From Spongilla lacustris (lineage: Eukaryota; Porifera; Demospongiae; Spongillida; Spongillidae): a stretch of 64,000 nt of DNA. Shown here piece by piece: positions 45,283 through 56,200 of this stretch; the first letter of the stretch is position 1; each line of letters opens with the position of its first letter. The notes beneath the pieces were generated by a model, which saw only the letters and a list, made by a program, of their open reading frames with translations, searched no databases and was not told the DNA's origin. The stretch covers positions 1,632,296 to 1,696,295 of the forward strand of contig OX442437.1 of assembly GCA_949361645.1 (NCBI GenBank). The letters are read 5' to 3'. The translations under genes and the position numbers were made by a program.

Positions 45283-45399
45283 TGTTATGTCTTAACACCA
45301 AATTGACATAATTGCAAAGAACAAACTACCAAAACCAAAACTATTCTAATTAATGCATACTCTCCAATGTCCACTGCGCATGCGCACATATACCTAACA
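45283..45399 (-). repeat. Gypsy F 5' LTR
   Basis: Starts TGTTATGTCTTAAC and ends TAACA on the plus strand; the primer site TTGGCGACTAGGG abuts it on the minus strand. Confidence 0.92.
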
Positions 45400-46310
45400 A
45401 TCAGTAAATGGATGAGGGTGAAGAATGCATTAGGAAAATTGATGGAGCAAGTAGTTGCACAGCTTTAAGCATTTTGTCTCTGCGCACTTAGATTGTTGAA
45501 GTAATGTTTAATGAGCATCCTACTGAAATCAAGACTTGTGCTGTAACACTGCACAGCATGAACAGCATCTTCTGCCCCTTTACTGACACTATAACCCAAT
45601 TGGCATGGCGAGAAAAGAGTAGCCATTTCATTCATGATCTTGTTACCTGCAACCTTAGTGGCAAGGCGTCGTAAGGTACAACCAATGGCTATTGGGCGAA
45701 TACTACCACCTTTCTACTCCAAGGCAATTAAAAAGGTCCCATCAAATAGAAACGATGGATTGATAATGGGGATTCACCTTAAAGGATGAGTGAGAGCAGG
45801 ATGTTAAGGCAGTGATCAAGGATTGAACACAAGGATTGACCACCAACGTTGGCTAAAGAACTGATCATGTCCTTGAGGTGCTGAGGCCTGAGACCATCAG
45901 GACCACCAGATGACCTTGCAGGGAAGGATAGAGTAGCCCTAGTGACTTCATCCATAAATACGGAGATCGATTGGGACGGTTTTAAAAAGTCAGGGATGGA
46001 CGAATCTGGGTGTAAAGGTGGATGTTTTGATTGCAGCTCCTGGAGAGTGGTTGGGGATAAAGGTGCAACTATGTCATTAGACACAGCCAGACTACTTCAC
46101 CTTTGAAATCTCCCTCTTCAATCTCTGATTGCCAGGGTGTGAAGGGGATCAAGAAGTTTTCTTGTGTTGCTCTTTACCCATGTGGTAAAAGGTAAAGGGG
46201 GAAAGTCCTCTTCCTTTTCAACTTGTTTATTTATTAAGCTGGACAGGGACCAGTGGCTTTCTCCACGTGCCGGGTTGTGTAGGCAATGAGCACTAAAAAG
46301 AAAAAGGTGA
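45400..46310 (-). pseudogene. LINE reverse transcriptase, N-terminal part
   Basis: The open frame 46084–45779 contains the block FPARSSGGPDGLRPQHLKDM, characteristic of the finger region of one non-LTR retrotransposon RT type found across aquatic animals. Upstream, in another frame, S-E-I-E-E-G-D-F-K-G extends it to about 46300. Downstream, G-G-S-I-R-P-I-A-I-G-C-T-L-R-R-L-A continues it to the gypsy F insertion at 45404. Several stops and frameshifts. Its continuation is at 42767–42339. Confidence 0.85.
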
Positions 46311-46589
46311 CATCACGATGATGTATTGTTATTCTTAGTTACAATTATTTTTATTTCTCCGCTAATAATAATAAGTAAATAATAATAATAAGTACATATA
46401 ATACTTTAGTTTTAATGATATACAGTACAATTTAATACCCACAACTATTTATTAAAACTTTGCAACTAAGTCACAGGATGTGTTTGGTGGGTTACATCTG
46501 GCCAAAATTGCCCTGGCATTCTACCTCTTGAGGATGAGGCTAAGGCGATTGTAAATGGTTGATGTAACCTCAATAAGAGGTTGACATAG
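46311..46589. other. AT-rich spacer, no gene
   Basis: AT-rich sequence with AATAAT repeats (46360–46400), ending at the CATAG target duplication of the Transib element (46585–46589). Confidence 0.5.
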
Positions 46590-46602
46590 CACAGTGGTTT
46601 AA
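46590..46602 (+). repeat. Transib left terminal inverted repeat
   Basis: CACAGTGGTTTAA, 13 bases exact with the right end; similarity beyond this is patchy. I see no convincing nonamer 12 or 23 bases further in. Confidence 0.92.
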
Positions 46603-47145
46603 GACCATGACATGAGGTCAGGGTATGAACTTGATATTTTATTGCATAAACTGTTAGTTAAATGTCCAAACTATCACAATTCATTATCAATAATTGTATT
46701 CTTTACAAACAAATGGCTTTATAATTGGTGCAAAGTAATTAAAGTGGTAAATTTTTATGAGAATATGTATTGTAGTGTTATTGATATAAAAAAATAACCC
46801 TACATGCTGGACACTAAATAATATAGATAATAGATATTTCTGACCAGCCTTTTACGTGTACTATGATATTTTCAATCTGCAATTCTCGTAACGGGTCGCA
46901 ATGTATTAGATTGCTCGTAAAACATTGCGATATAACCACGTGTAGCGCACAAGAGATCGCGCGGGCGAAATAGGAGGACCTTCCATAACTAAGTAATACG
47001 GCACAAAGCTTCTGGTATGAAATACCTATCTAATATGGTATGCCGCTTTTTGCCGCATCAAACTTTGGAATTTTTAAAACGCTATAAACACAAGCGACTT
47101 ACGATTTAAAAATATCAATAAAGGTAACTTAACTTGCTATTCACC

Positions 47146-49422
47146 ATGGCCGACGATAGACGAATCACAAATGTGGAGGCGTTTGAAAGGTACGTAGCAA
47201 AGTTCAGGAGTAACACCGAGGCAGCAAGACGGTTTCTGCTTGATGAAGGATTGGATACTGGCACAGACGAGCTTGGAGTTCTTAATAGGTGGGTGTATCG
47301 TATTCGTAGCCTTAGGAATAAATGGGCTAGATTGTCCAAAGGGCAGAAGTGCGACGGTACGAAGAAGGCCTTTTTGGACTTCCAGCAAGAGACCTTCTTT
47401 ATTCCCGACGCTACTGATCACGATCGTGATCGTCGTAGTGCAAGTATCGAACCAACTGTTGCTGGAAGTTCAGATGATGGAAACGATGTGCAAGGAGAAG
47501 AGAGCACTAGTAAAATCACTCCACTTGACGAGCTAAGCCCTCGTCACACTAAAAGAAGAACGGATGCATTGTTTTCTTTACTGAAGGAGGAAGCAGAAGA
47601 GCAGAAGATAACAACAACTCAATTGTTAGGATTTCTGCTTCATAGAGAAAACTACATCCATGACAGAGCTGTTGCAGCAATAGGTCTGAAGCTGTTTCAC
47701 AAAGAAACAATCACCAGAGAGATAAGTTTGGATGAAGGTTTATTTATGCTATCAACTTACAAGCTTGGACGTACAGGGTACAGTAGTCTTAGGCAAGAGC
47801 TGAAGAGCAGAGTTGAGTTACCACCACACTATAGGTTAATGCAGCATAAGGATACCATAATGCCAAAGATACAGTCTTTAGATCCTTTGCCTGGTGTTTC
47901 AATCAGTGTCAAAGAGTCTATACAACTGCACTTCCAAAGGTTGATACAGCAGCTTGGTTTGCAACCTGGTAAGTACACCATGACAGTAAAGGAGGGTCTG
48001 GATGGGTCAGGAAGACATAGTGTATATGACCAAAAGGGGAATGTGCAAACACATAACATGATTATGTTGATGTGGGTAGCGTTAGAGGTTTATAAGGATG
48101 TCCCTGTAGCTGTAGTGAATGCTGATCCAAGTCTACCAAGTACAAGTGCCAATGGGCGTGACAAAATCTGGAATGAACCATCTCCAAGTAGTCCTGATGC
48201 AGCTAGACCAATACTCTTGGTATTAGGTAAAGAGGACAAAGATCTACTCCATAAGATTGTACCCCCTGTAGATGCTGAGATGAAAGAGTTGCAGTCCAGT
48301 GGTGTAAAGTTGTTTGATGCGGAAAGAGAATTTTATTTGATGCTTGAGTTCCATCGAACAATGAATGATGGAAAGATGCAGAAGCTTCTACTGGGAAGAG
48401 GTGGTGCGTTCTGCATTTTGTGTGCATACTCAGATGAAGAGGCTGTTCAAGAAGATAACATTAAGGAGGGTTTTGAAATAGGTAATGTAGATATTGAAGC
48501 TCTACATGCTTTGTATGATGATTTAGCAGTTAATGGGGAAGTGCAATGCAACAGAGGAGACTACAGTGAACGTGTTGGGCTAACCCAGAGTCCAATATCA
48601 ACTCTTGCCATTCAAACATTTCCCATACTACATGCATTGTTGAGGGGTCTCGATTATTGTTTAAAGATGGTGTATAAACTAAAAGCTGGTGTGACTGCAT
48701 GGATACAGAATAGTAAGCAAAAGGAACGTGTAGATGTTGCAAAGAGAAAAGTCCAAGAGTACATCAAGACAAAAACAGGAATGACAGTGGATAAACCTGA
48801 TCCAGTTGGAGCTGGTGGTACAACTACTACAGGTAACATAGCACGAAATCTTTTGTTTGATCCTGCAAAACGCCAGGTCCTGGTTGAATGTGTTCCTGAA
48901 AAGTCTAGAAAAGATGGAAGGTGTGATAGGAACGTTTTTAATGAGTTTATTACTAATTTATCTGTAATTTTAAAGGCAGTTTCCTCAAGACGTAATGTAA
49001 ACATTGAAGAACTAGATCACCTTTGCAAAGAAACTTCGCTTTTGATAGTAACACATTGGCCCACCTTCAGGTTTACTCCTTCCATGCATCAAATCCTGGC
49101 TCACTCAGCTGCATTGATTGATGCCAATGACTCAACAGGCCTTGGTGTATTTTCTGAAGAGCCTCTAGAGCACAATAATAAAAATCTACGGAAGTACAGA
49201 GAGAGCTTGGCAAGAAAAACTTCTCAGAGTGCCAATCTTTCAGATGTTTTGACAAGGCTGTGGATTAAATCAGATCCTATTATAAGGTGTCACCGTCAAG
49301 TTGTGCACTGTTCATTCTGTGGAGAAGAACATAATGTTCGTTCCTGTCCAAGAAAGCAAGTTATGCATAGTAGTTGCCTTTCATCTGAGGATCACCTTTT
49401 ATCATCTATCTTTCTAAACTAA
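47146..49422 (+). CDS. Transib/RAG1-core-like transposase, intact
   Basis: 758 codons, single exon. The ATG at 47146 is in a CACCATGG context; a few open codons precede it but have no ATG. Catalytic residues by pattern against RAG1: Asp286 in EGLDGSGRH (RAG1 D600 position), Asp503 in LLRGLDYC (D708) and Glu671 in VFSEEPLE (E962). The four RAG1 ZnH2 ligands are also matched: C423 and C426 in FCILC, H648 and H653 in MHQILAH. Other family blocks are GGTTTTGNIAR, LARKTSQSANLSD and RLWIKSDP. The C-terminus has a small zinc-knuckle pattern C-x2-C-x3-H-x4-C (CSFCGEEHNVRSC). The N-terminus lacks a RING. The enzyme would nick and hairpin DNA at the CACAGTG ends and move the element in the nucleus. No lesion seen. 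Confidence 0.95.
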   Translation: MADDRRITNVEAFERYVAKFRSNTEAARRFLLDEGLDTGTDELGVLNRWVYRIRSLRNKWARLSKGQKCDGTKKAFLDFQQETFFIPDATDHDRDRRSASIEPTVAGSSDDGNDVQGEESTSKITPLDELSPRHTKRRTDALFSLLKEEAEEQKITTTQLLGFLLHRENYIHDRAVAAIGLKLFHKETITREISLDEGLFMLSTYKLGRTGYSSLRQELKSRVELPPHYRLMQHKDTIMPKIQSLDPLPGVSISVKESIQLHFQRLIQQLGLQPGKYTMTVKEGLDGSGRHSVYDQKGNVQTHNMIMLMWVALEVYKDVPVAVVNADPSLPSTSANGRDKIWNEPSPSSPDAARPILLVLGKEDKDLLHKIVPPVDAEMKELQSSGVKLFDAEREFYLMLEFHRTMNDGKMQKLLLGRGGAFCILCAYSDEEAVQEDNIKEGFEIGNVDIEALHALYDDLAVNGEVQCNRGDYSERVGLTQSPISTLAIQTFPILHALLRGLDYCLKMVYKLKAGVTAWIQNSKQKERVDVAKRKVQEYIKTKTGMTVDKPDPVGAGGTTTTGNIARNLLFDPAKRQVLVECVPEKSRKDGRCDRNVFNEFITNLSVILKAVSSRRNVNIEELDHLCKETSLLIVTHWPTFRFTPSMHQILAHSAALIDANDSTGLGVFSEEPLEHNNKNLRKYRESLARKTSQSANLSDVLTRLWIKSDPIIRCHRQVVHCSFCGEEHNVRSCPRKQVMHSSCLSSEDHLLSSIFLN

Positions 49423-49666
49423 TAGTAATATAATGATGATGCACGAACAGTTCTGTATACTTAATTTGATGAAAATTTGATCAAAAAAGTACTATCTGAT
49501 AAGAATTTTCATGATTATTAAATCTTGAATTTGTGGGTTTGATTATTTTTAATGAAATTTATAATAACGTTATTAACGGTTATGAACAGATAATATGCAC
49601 CATGATACCAATACAAATTCATCATTAATTTATTCTAATTCAAAAATGTCATCATGACCCCCACTT

Positions 49667-49679
49667 TTAAACCACTGTG
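49667..49679 (-). repeat. Transib right terminal inverted repeat
   Basis: Reverse complement of CACAGTGGTTTAA; abuts the right-hand CATAG. Confidence 0.92.
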
Positions 49680-49734
49680 CATAGCTAGGTGGCCACCTTT
49701 AGTAAAACTATCATTATTATTACATGGCACATGA

Positions 49735-49975
49735 ATACAATATTTGATCAGCTCTGTGATGGAGGAGCTATCCTAAAGAGGACAGCTGTAGCATTAGCAC
49801 TGGCAAGGTGGAGGTTCAACCAGCCATAGATCTTGTAGAGTACCATGTATTGGCTGGCTCTTGGAGGTGGCTGAGGAGACGATGGCAGTGGCTATAGGTT
49901 TTGACAGCTTCCTAGGCTCAGTGGCCTGGGCAGCAGCTGTGGCTGACACTCCTGCTTTCAGCAAAGTGATAGATA
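49735..49975 (-). pseudogene. LINE C-terminal fragment
   Basis: On the minus strand it resembles the post-RT region of the fragment at 50150–50600 and forms an inverted repeat with it. It contains an A-A-Q-A-T-E-P-R-K segment. Small indels break the frame. Confidence 0.65.
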
Positions 49976-50149
49976 GTATGAGGTAAAATAGTAATAATAA
50001 ACAATGAAATGTTCACATTACAAGTGATTTCTAGTTTGAGATATTCACAATACAAATAATGTACAAGCCTTCGTACAAAATGATCATATTAATAGCCTAT
50101 TGCATCTATGTCAGTAACTAGCAATGATCTTGCAAGGATAGCCCCGGCA

Positions 50150-50600
50150 TCTTAATGTGGAGGCTGGGGACAACTTAGGTAGAGACGACAGCAAGACCCG
50201 TCCAGCTGACATCTTACTTTCCACCTGGGTCTTGGGCAGAACTGCAGCATTAGATGTGTCTGGAAGTGGGAGTATTAGCCACAGCTGCTGCCTAGGCCAC
50301 TGAGTCTAAGAAGCACCAAGCCAATGAGCCCAAATGCTCAGATCTAGGATGGGTATATGTCCCGGTGGTTGTCAATATCTATGGGGCTTGGGCAAAAGAA
50401 GCCACTGCCATCATCTCCTCAGTAGCCTCCATACCTGCCACCTCCATGTGCCAGCCAGAATACAGGCTACTCAATGAGATATATGGCCAGTTGAACCTCC
50501 ACCGTGTCAGTGCTAATGCTACTACATGCAGTTGTCCTCTTTAGGATAGCTCCTCCACCATAGTCAAGAGCTGAATATTGCATTTATGTGCCATGCATTC
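50150..50600 (+). pseudogene. LINE C-terminal fragment
   Basis: Frames on the plus strand give RPADILLSTWVLGRTAALDV, then K-C-S-D-L-G-W-V and L-N-E-I-Y-G-Q-L-N-L-H-R-V, blocks of the C-terminal domain of the same LINE type as at 45.4–46.3 kb. Stops and frame changes are frequent. Confidence 0.7.
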
Positions 50601-50699
50601 GAGTACACTTGTATATTAGAAATAAATAATAATAATAATTCCATAGCCATGCATCAAACTGTTTGCAATCTTTTGTGTCCGCTATAAGTGTAATACTTT

Positions 50700-50760
50700 A
50701 ATATATATATAATATTATAATTATATATATATAATAAATTATTATATATATTATAACACC
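50700..50760. repeat. TA-rich simple repeat
   Basis: About 55 bases of almost pure A/T with TATATA runs and self-complementarity. Confidence 0.9.
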
Positions 50761-50769
50761 TAGCATCTA

Positions 50770-50955
50770 CTGCAAGTCAAACATCCAAGTTACCCTCTAC
50801 CTTCAGTACCTGATACCGTCCTCTTGATTGGTCCTGAGCCGGACATTCTATCTATATTAAGATCTTTTCCAAAAGGAACTGCTGCTGGTCCCTCAGGACT
50901 ACGAGCTCAACATCTTTTGAATGCTGCTAGCATCCCCTTACAAACATATATAACA
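50770..50955 (+). pseudogene. LINE RT N-terminal fragment
   Basis: Contains FPKGTAAGPSGLRAQHLLNA, the RT finger block of a non-LTR retrotransposon, a variant of the one at 45.8–46.1 kb (A-G-P-S-G versus G-G-P-D-G), so a related but distinct subfamily. Truncated on both sides. Confidence 0.75.
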
Positions 50956-51320
50956 TAAGAAACAAGGGATTGGAGACATGATAGACATGATGTTCCTAAA
51001 AATGTAATGCCGTTCTAACTGAAATATAGGAATATTGTGCATCCTTTTTACACCACCATTGCATTCAGATCCTATGTACCACTAACTTGCTCAAAGAGAA
51101 TGCTTGTATTTATTCAATAATATGTAGCATATAAATACCAATTTTTACACACCAAACACATACACCAGTCAGCTGGAGTTAAATAAGGTCAGCTGGAAAT
51201 AACTATATACTAAACTGATGAATTAAGCTGCTCTCTATTCTAATAATGACACTGAATACATGGGATGGTGTTCTATAATTTGTTTTTAAAATTTACATTT
51301 TGGCTTCACATCTTCAACAG
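50956..51320. other. No recognised gene
   Basis: AT-rich sequence up to the first exon-like block of the next gene. Confidence 0.4.
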
Positions 51321-52315
51321 AGGCCACTTTTCTGTGATGTTTGGTGGTCAGGATAATGACGTATTTGAGTTACTTGGGAAAGCATGTTTATATTTGGCTG
51401 GGTCATCATCAAAAAAGATTGAGTCAGAAGGCAAGTCACCTGAGCATCGGGTGTACAAGAGACTGGTCTGGGGTATGTTTTGAGCCCTCTGAGCAGTAAC
51501 TATAATGTACATGTACATTTCTCTTGATAGTCAGTGTTGCTCTGAAGTGCCACTCAGAGGCTAGTGTAGTGACCATAGCTGTGGATGACATATGGAACAA
51601 ATACATAGTGCAGGTTTGCTGATATACACCCTCCAGTTGTTGGCACTGATGACCTGTTGTAGATGGTGAAGAAGATAGTGTTCGATCCAGAAACCATTGA
51701 GGACCTCAGGCATGGGTTGAGCCTGACCAAACTGCTGAACATTCCTTATGCTGCTATGATGAATTCTGAACAAATGGTTGAGATGGCATGTGTTGAAGGC
51801 TCTGTTAGACCACTAGCACACCTCATGTAATTCCATTTTGTATTTGCCCCACTAGCATTATACAATTCTTACCATCACAGGATGTATCTTGATTGTATGG
51901 CTGGATTCATAACCAACAAAACTGATTTGATTAGTACTTTGCGAGCGCACTATCTCTCCTGGATACATGGTGATCACCCATTCAAATTGAGAGCTCTGAG
52001 CATTGCAGGCACAGTTGCTGGGGCAGTGCAGGAGGTACATGTACATGCAATGTGGGCTGTGGGGTCTGGTGTGATGGTGTTTAACACATCAGGGTATCAC
52101 CTTTGTGGACAAATTGCGGAAAGTATTGCAGGATGTTAATGAGGAGATGTGTAGATCTGAAGAGCTTGGCTGGCTTTCAGCACTGCTTGACCTGGTGGAT
52201 GTGACCAAACCAGGTGCAGCAGAATATCTGAAGTTCTTTAGTAAAGACAAGAGTCAAGTTCTAAGGACTCATCATACACAACTGGCCAAAGATGTATGTA
52301 CAAGCAAGTACAGGT
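51321..52315 (+). CDS. Unrecognised multi-exon gene, part 1
   Basis: Exon-like blocks: 51321–51472, 51531–about 51613, about 51663–51828, 51880–52030 and 52092–52315. The last three joins are in frame across consensus GT–AG sites and give an uninterrupted helical, leucine-rich protein of about 180 codons (for example LINKLRAHYLSW-like amphipathic stretches and LGWLSALLDLVDVTKPGAAE). The join of the first two blocks does not stay in frame with the splice sites I chose. I recognise no domain, transmembrane segment or signal peptide. Composition and introns suggest a genuine cellular gene, and its continuation may be the exons at 62.5–64.0 kb on the same strand, with the intervening 10 kb of transposons being an intron. 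That link is inference. Confidence 0.55.
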
Positions 52316-52904
52316 ATGTGAGCAATCACGTAAAGTGGTCATATCTGTAGGTCATGGAGAGAACAAGACAATCTTTTCCACAACTTACAATCCATCTGTT
52401 TTTACCATTGTTCAAGCACTTGAGGATATGGCCACATGAGGTTAGTTTGCAATTTTGCACTGTAGCACATGAGGATATGGCCTATAGGTAAGAATGCACT
52501 GAGGATATGGTATTTCGTTTGCACCATAGTTATTTTGAATTATGTGCATGTATATGGTTTTTAACAATGGCATTATCATGTTGGCATCATAATTGTATGG
52601 ATATTTTAATAGGACGTTTTTTATGATTCATATAGACATGCTGTGGAGAGCCAACCTTTATTATATAATATACACATCAGCAATTAAAATTTATGTTCCA
52701 TACATTTTTTTCTTTAGAAAAAACTTTAAACTTGATAGATCCTGTATGATGAATAATTTACAACACTTAGCTGGGAGGGAAGCCATTCCTTTCTTCTACT
52801 GCTTACGTAATATCAATTTGTGCAGTTGCTAATTTTAAAACTGTGTATGGACAGTATATAAATGCATGGCAACATATGGAAAAGTTTCCGAGAAGAGGGA
52901 CCTA
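52316..52904. other. No recognised gene
   Basis: AT-rich; has a local repeat of the phrase GAGGATATGG (52425–52510). Probably intronic. Confidence 0.4.
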
Positions 52905-52981
52905 GAGCATATTATTAAAAAAAAACATTATAAAAATGCATCACGTTTGAATTGCTATAACTTTCGTATGGTTAATGCTAT

Positions 52982-53217
52982 TGTAATATTTGTACTGTTG
53001 ACTATGTCTAGTCTCTCTGTCCTTCTCTGTCTGTCATTGTGCATGCTCTATAGATGACGTCATAGTTGCCAGTCAGTCTGTCCATCTGTGAATTCCTATA
53101 TAAGTGTATTGCTTGTGTGAGTACGGAGTTCTTGAATATAGCCTGCTGCCCGTGATTGGGCTGCACCATCCAGTCTACTGACAATACGCGTGTAATGTGT
53201 ACATTGGCGACACTACA
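52982..53217 (+). repeat. Gypsy C 5' LTR
   Basis: TGTAATATTT to GACACTACA; contains a CCTATATAAG TATA-like box near 53095–53105. Confidence 0.95.
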
Positions 53218-53239
53218 TTGGCGACGAGGGCAAAAACAC

Positions 53240-56200
53240 ATGGCAGTCCACGGCGCGGTGGGTCAGTTCAATGAAGATGCGGAAGAATGGCCGGCATACT
53301 GCCAGCGGCTGATGCACTACTTCACTGCAAACGACGTCAAGACGGACGAGAAACGTCGCGCTATCTTGCTCAGCGTCTGTGGAGCTCATATATATCAGCT
53401 GGTTCGCAGCCTGGTGTCTCCCGAAAAGCCGGCCGACAAGACTTTCGAAGAAATTGTGAAGTTGGTTCGTGACCATTTGACACCACCATCTTCGTGTATC
53501 GTGCGACGGTTTTATTTCAACTCTCGTTTCCAAAAAGAGACTGAGACAGTGGGGCAGTTTGTCGCTGAGCTTCGCCGTCTCTCCGAGTACTGTGAGTTTG
53601 GGGGTTCGCTAGACGAGATGTTACGGGATAGGTTGGTGTGCGGGTTACGTGATGTTCGAGTCCAACGCAGGCTTTTCGCCAAACCGAAGCTAACATTCAC
53701 GAAAGCGTTCGAGCTGGCGCAGGCGGCCGAGCTCGCCGAGAAAAGTTCACAAGATATTTCAAGGGCGGGTACATCAGTCAACGCTCTGGAACCAAGGAGG
53801 GCGACAGCTGATCAAAAGGCCGACCATCCTACTCCTTGTTTCCGTTGCGGAGGTAGGCACAGTGCTTCAAAATGTCGTTTCAGGTCTGTGGAGTGCCACA
53901 AATGCGGTGAAAAGGGGCATTTGGCAAGAACGTGCCGCAGCAAGGAACAAACAGTTAAAAAACAGTTCGGTAATAGAGCTGGAAAACAGTCGACAAATCT
54001 ACTCGCAGAGCCGTTAGAGAAAGACGAGGACGTGGAAGACATGTATACCTTGTTCAACGTGAGCGATGTTTCCTTAGCGCCGTTCAGAGTTCCAATGGAG
54101 ATTAATAAGGCTAGTCTTGAAATGGAAGTTGATACAGGTGCGGCCGCGTCGGTTATCAGCGAGGTCACCTACAAGACGCTTTGGAAAGAAAAATGCAACG
54201 AGAGACCTCCCTTGAAACACACCAATGCGTTGCTCCGTACCTATACTGGTGAAAGACTGCGAATTCTGGGACGAATTTCAGTGCAGGTGCGTTACCAGAA
54301 ACAAGAAGCCAATCTGGGTTTGCTGGTAATTGGGGGAGATGGGCCGTCCCTCCTGGGGAGAGATTGGATTGGTAAGTTTCGGTTTTCATCTTGTCTAAAT
54401 CGCGGAATTTTCCATACCAGCAGTCAAAGCACATTGCAGGAGATACTGGGCAAGCATAAAGAGCTATTCAAGGATGAGTTGGGTCTGCTGAAGGGCACTC
54501 TGGTCAACATCCATGTAAACGAGACCGCTACTCCCCTCTTTTTCAAGCCGCGAGCTGTTCCATATGCTGTCAGGGAGAAGGTGGAAAAGGAGCTGGAGAG
54601 GCTCGAGAAACTAGGGGTGATTGAGGCCATACAATTTTCAGAGTGGGCCGCTCCTGTTGTACCGGTGGTGAAAGGTGGCGGCAGCATAAGGCTGTGTGGC
54701 GATTATAAGTTGACGGTCAATCGTGTAGCTAATCTGGAATGTTATCCTCTTCCTCGCATAGACGATTTGCTGGCATCCCTGGGGAAGGGTAAAATGTTCT
54801 CGAAGCTGGACCTTGCAAATGCATATCTACAGTTGGCACTGGAGGACGAGTCAAAGAAATACGTCACGATTACGACACACAAAGGCCTCTATCGCTACAA
54901 CAGACTACCTTTTGGTGTCGCATCGGCGCCAGCTATTTTTCAAAGGACAATGGAGAATCTGCTGAGGGACATAAGCAATGTGGTTGTTTATCTGGATGAT
55001 ATTCTCGTTTCAGGTTCAACTGAAGCTGAGCACCTTCACACGCTGGATCGTGTCATGTCGCGTTTGGAAGAGCATGGACTACGCTTAAAGCTCTCCAAAT
55101 GCGTCTTCATGGCTCCTTCTGTTGAGTACCTGGGCCACCACATCTCAGCTGATGGCATTCGTCCAGCGGAAGGGAAGAAATGCGCCATAGAGGATGCTCC
55201 GAGACCTCAGAATGTTGGGCAGTTGAGATCGTTTGTGGGTCTCCTGAATTATTACGGCAAGTTTTTGCCCAACATGGCTGACATACTCGCTCCACTGTAT
55301 AGGCTGCTCCGGAAGGGTGCTGCTTGGTGCTGGGAGGCAGAACAGGATGCGGCGTTCAACCATGCAAAGCAGCAACTGTCCTCCTCCAGCCTGTTGATCC
55401 ACTTTGATCCAGAAAAGGAGTTAATCCTTTCATGTGATGCTTCACCCTACGGGCTTGGAGCAGTTTTGTCTCATCAGCTGAAAGATGGATCTGAGAGGCC
55501 GATCGCGTATGCGTCCCGTACCTTAGCACCTGCCGAAGCCAAATACTCTCAAATAGAAAAGGAAGGCTTAGCGATCGTTTTTGGGGTTAAAAAGTTTCAT
55601 CAGTACCTTGTGGGCAGAAGCTTCACGATTTACTCCGATCATAAACCACTACAGTATCTCTTCAGTGAGACACGCCCTGTACCACCGATGGCATCATCAA
55701 GAATACAACGGTAGGCGTTGACTTTAAGTGCCTACAATTATCGTATTATGTTTAAGTCTGGTGATTCTCAAGCAAATGCCGATGCTTTCAGTAGATTGCC
55801 ACTTAGTGAGAGTACTGCAGATGTGCCTGTTCCCGGGGACACCATATTCATGTTGGAAACGCTCAGAACAGGCGACTCTCCTGTGACCGCTGCCGAAATA
55901 AAGTCCTGGACGGATAAAGATCCTATTCTGTCCCGTGTCAGAAACATGGCTTTGACTGGATGGCAGGCTCACGCTAGTAACGATGCGACTTTTTGTCCAT
56001 ACAAGCAGAGAGAATGCGAGCTAAGCGTGCAGGATGGGGGTGTATTGTGGGGGCATCGCGTAGTTATTCCGCCTGCTGGGAGAGAGGCTGTGATGCGTAC
56101 TCTGCATGATGCTCACCCTGGGATCACGCGTATGAAGGGACTAGCTAGAAGTTTTGTTTGGTGGCCTGGGATTGATGCTGACTTAGAGGGCAAAGTAAAA

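Larger units (their letters stand above)
42768..45399 (-). mobile_element. Gypsy F: RT-deleted gypsy inserted in a LINE
   Basis: LTRs at 42768–42875 (108 bp) and 45283–45399 (117 bp) differ by a 9–10-bp indel and a few bases. ATCAG flanks both (42763–42767, 45400–45404). The primer site is TTGGCGACTAGGG. A zinc-knuckle/protease piece is fused to integrase with RT and RNase H missing. Three 350-bp tandem repeats and a minisatellite occupy the leader. Confidence 0.92.
46590..49679 (+). mobile_element. Complete Transib/RAG1-like DNA transposon
   Basis: Both ends start CACAGTGGTTTAA (left 46590–46602; right is the reverse complement ending at 49679). A perfect 5-bp duplication CATAG flanks it (46585–46589, 49680–49684). 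Transib elements are known for 5-bp duplications and CACWRTG-like termini, and CACAGTG is identical to the V(D)J recombination signal heptamer. It encodes a single intact transposase and no RAG2-like partner. All components expected of an autonomous Transib are present. Confidence 0.94.

Noticed and set aside
44101..45295. Overlapping 80–185-codon frames on both strands in the 350-bp repeats
   Set aside because: They repeat with the DNA units, occur on both strands and lack any protein motif.
46590..53000. A RAG2-like partner gene near the transposase
   Set aside because: No Kelch-like repeats or long second ORF lie within the element or just beyond; the element ends at 49679 with only 257 bases after the stop.
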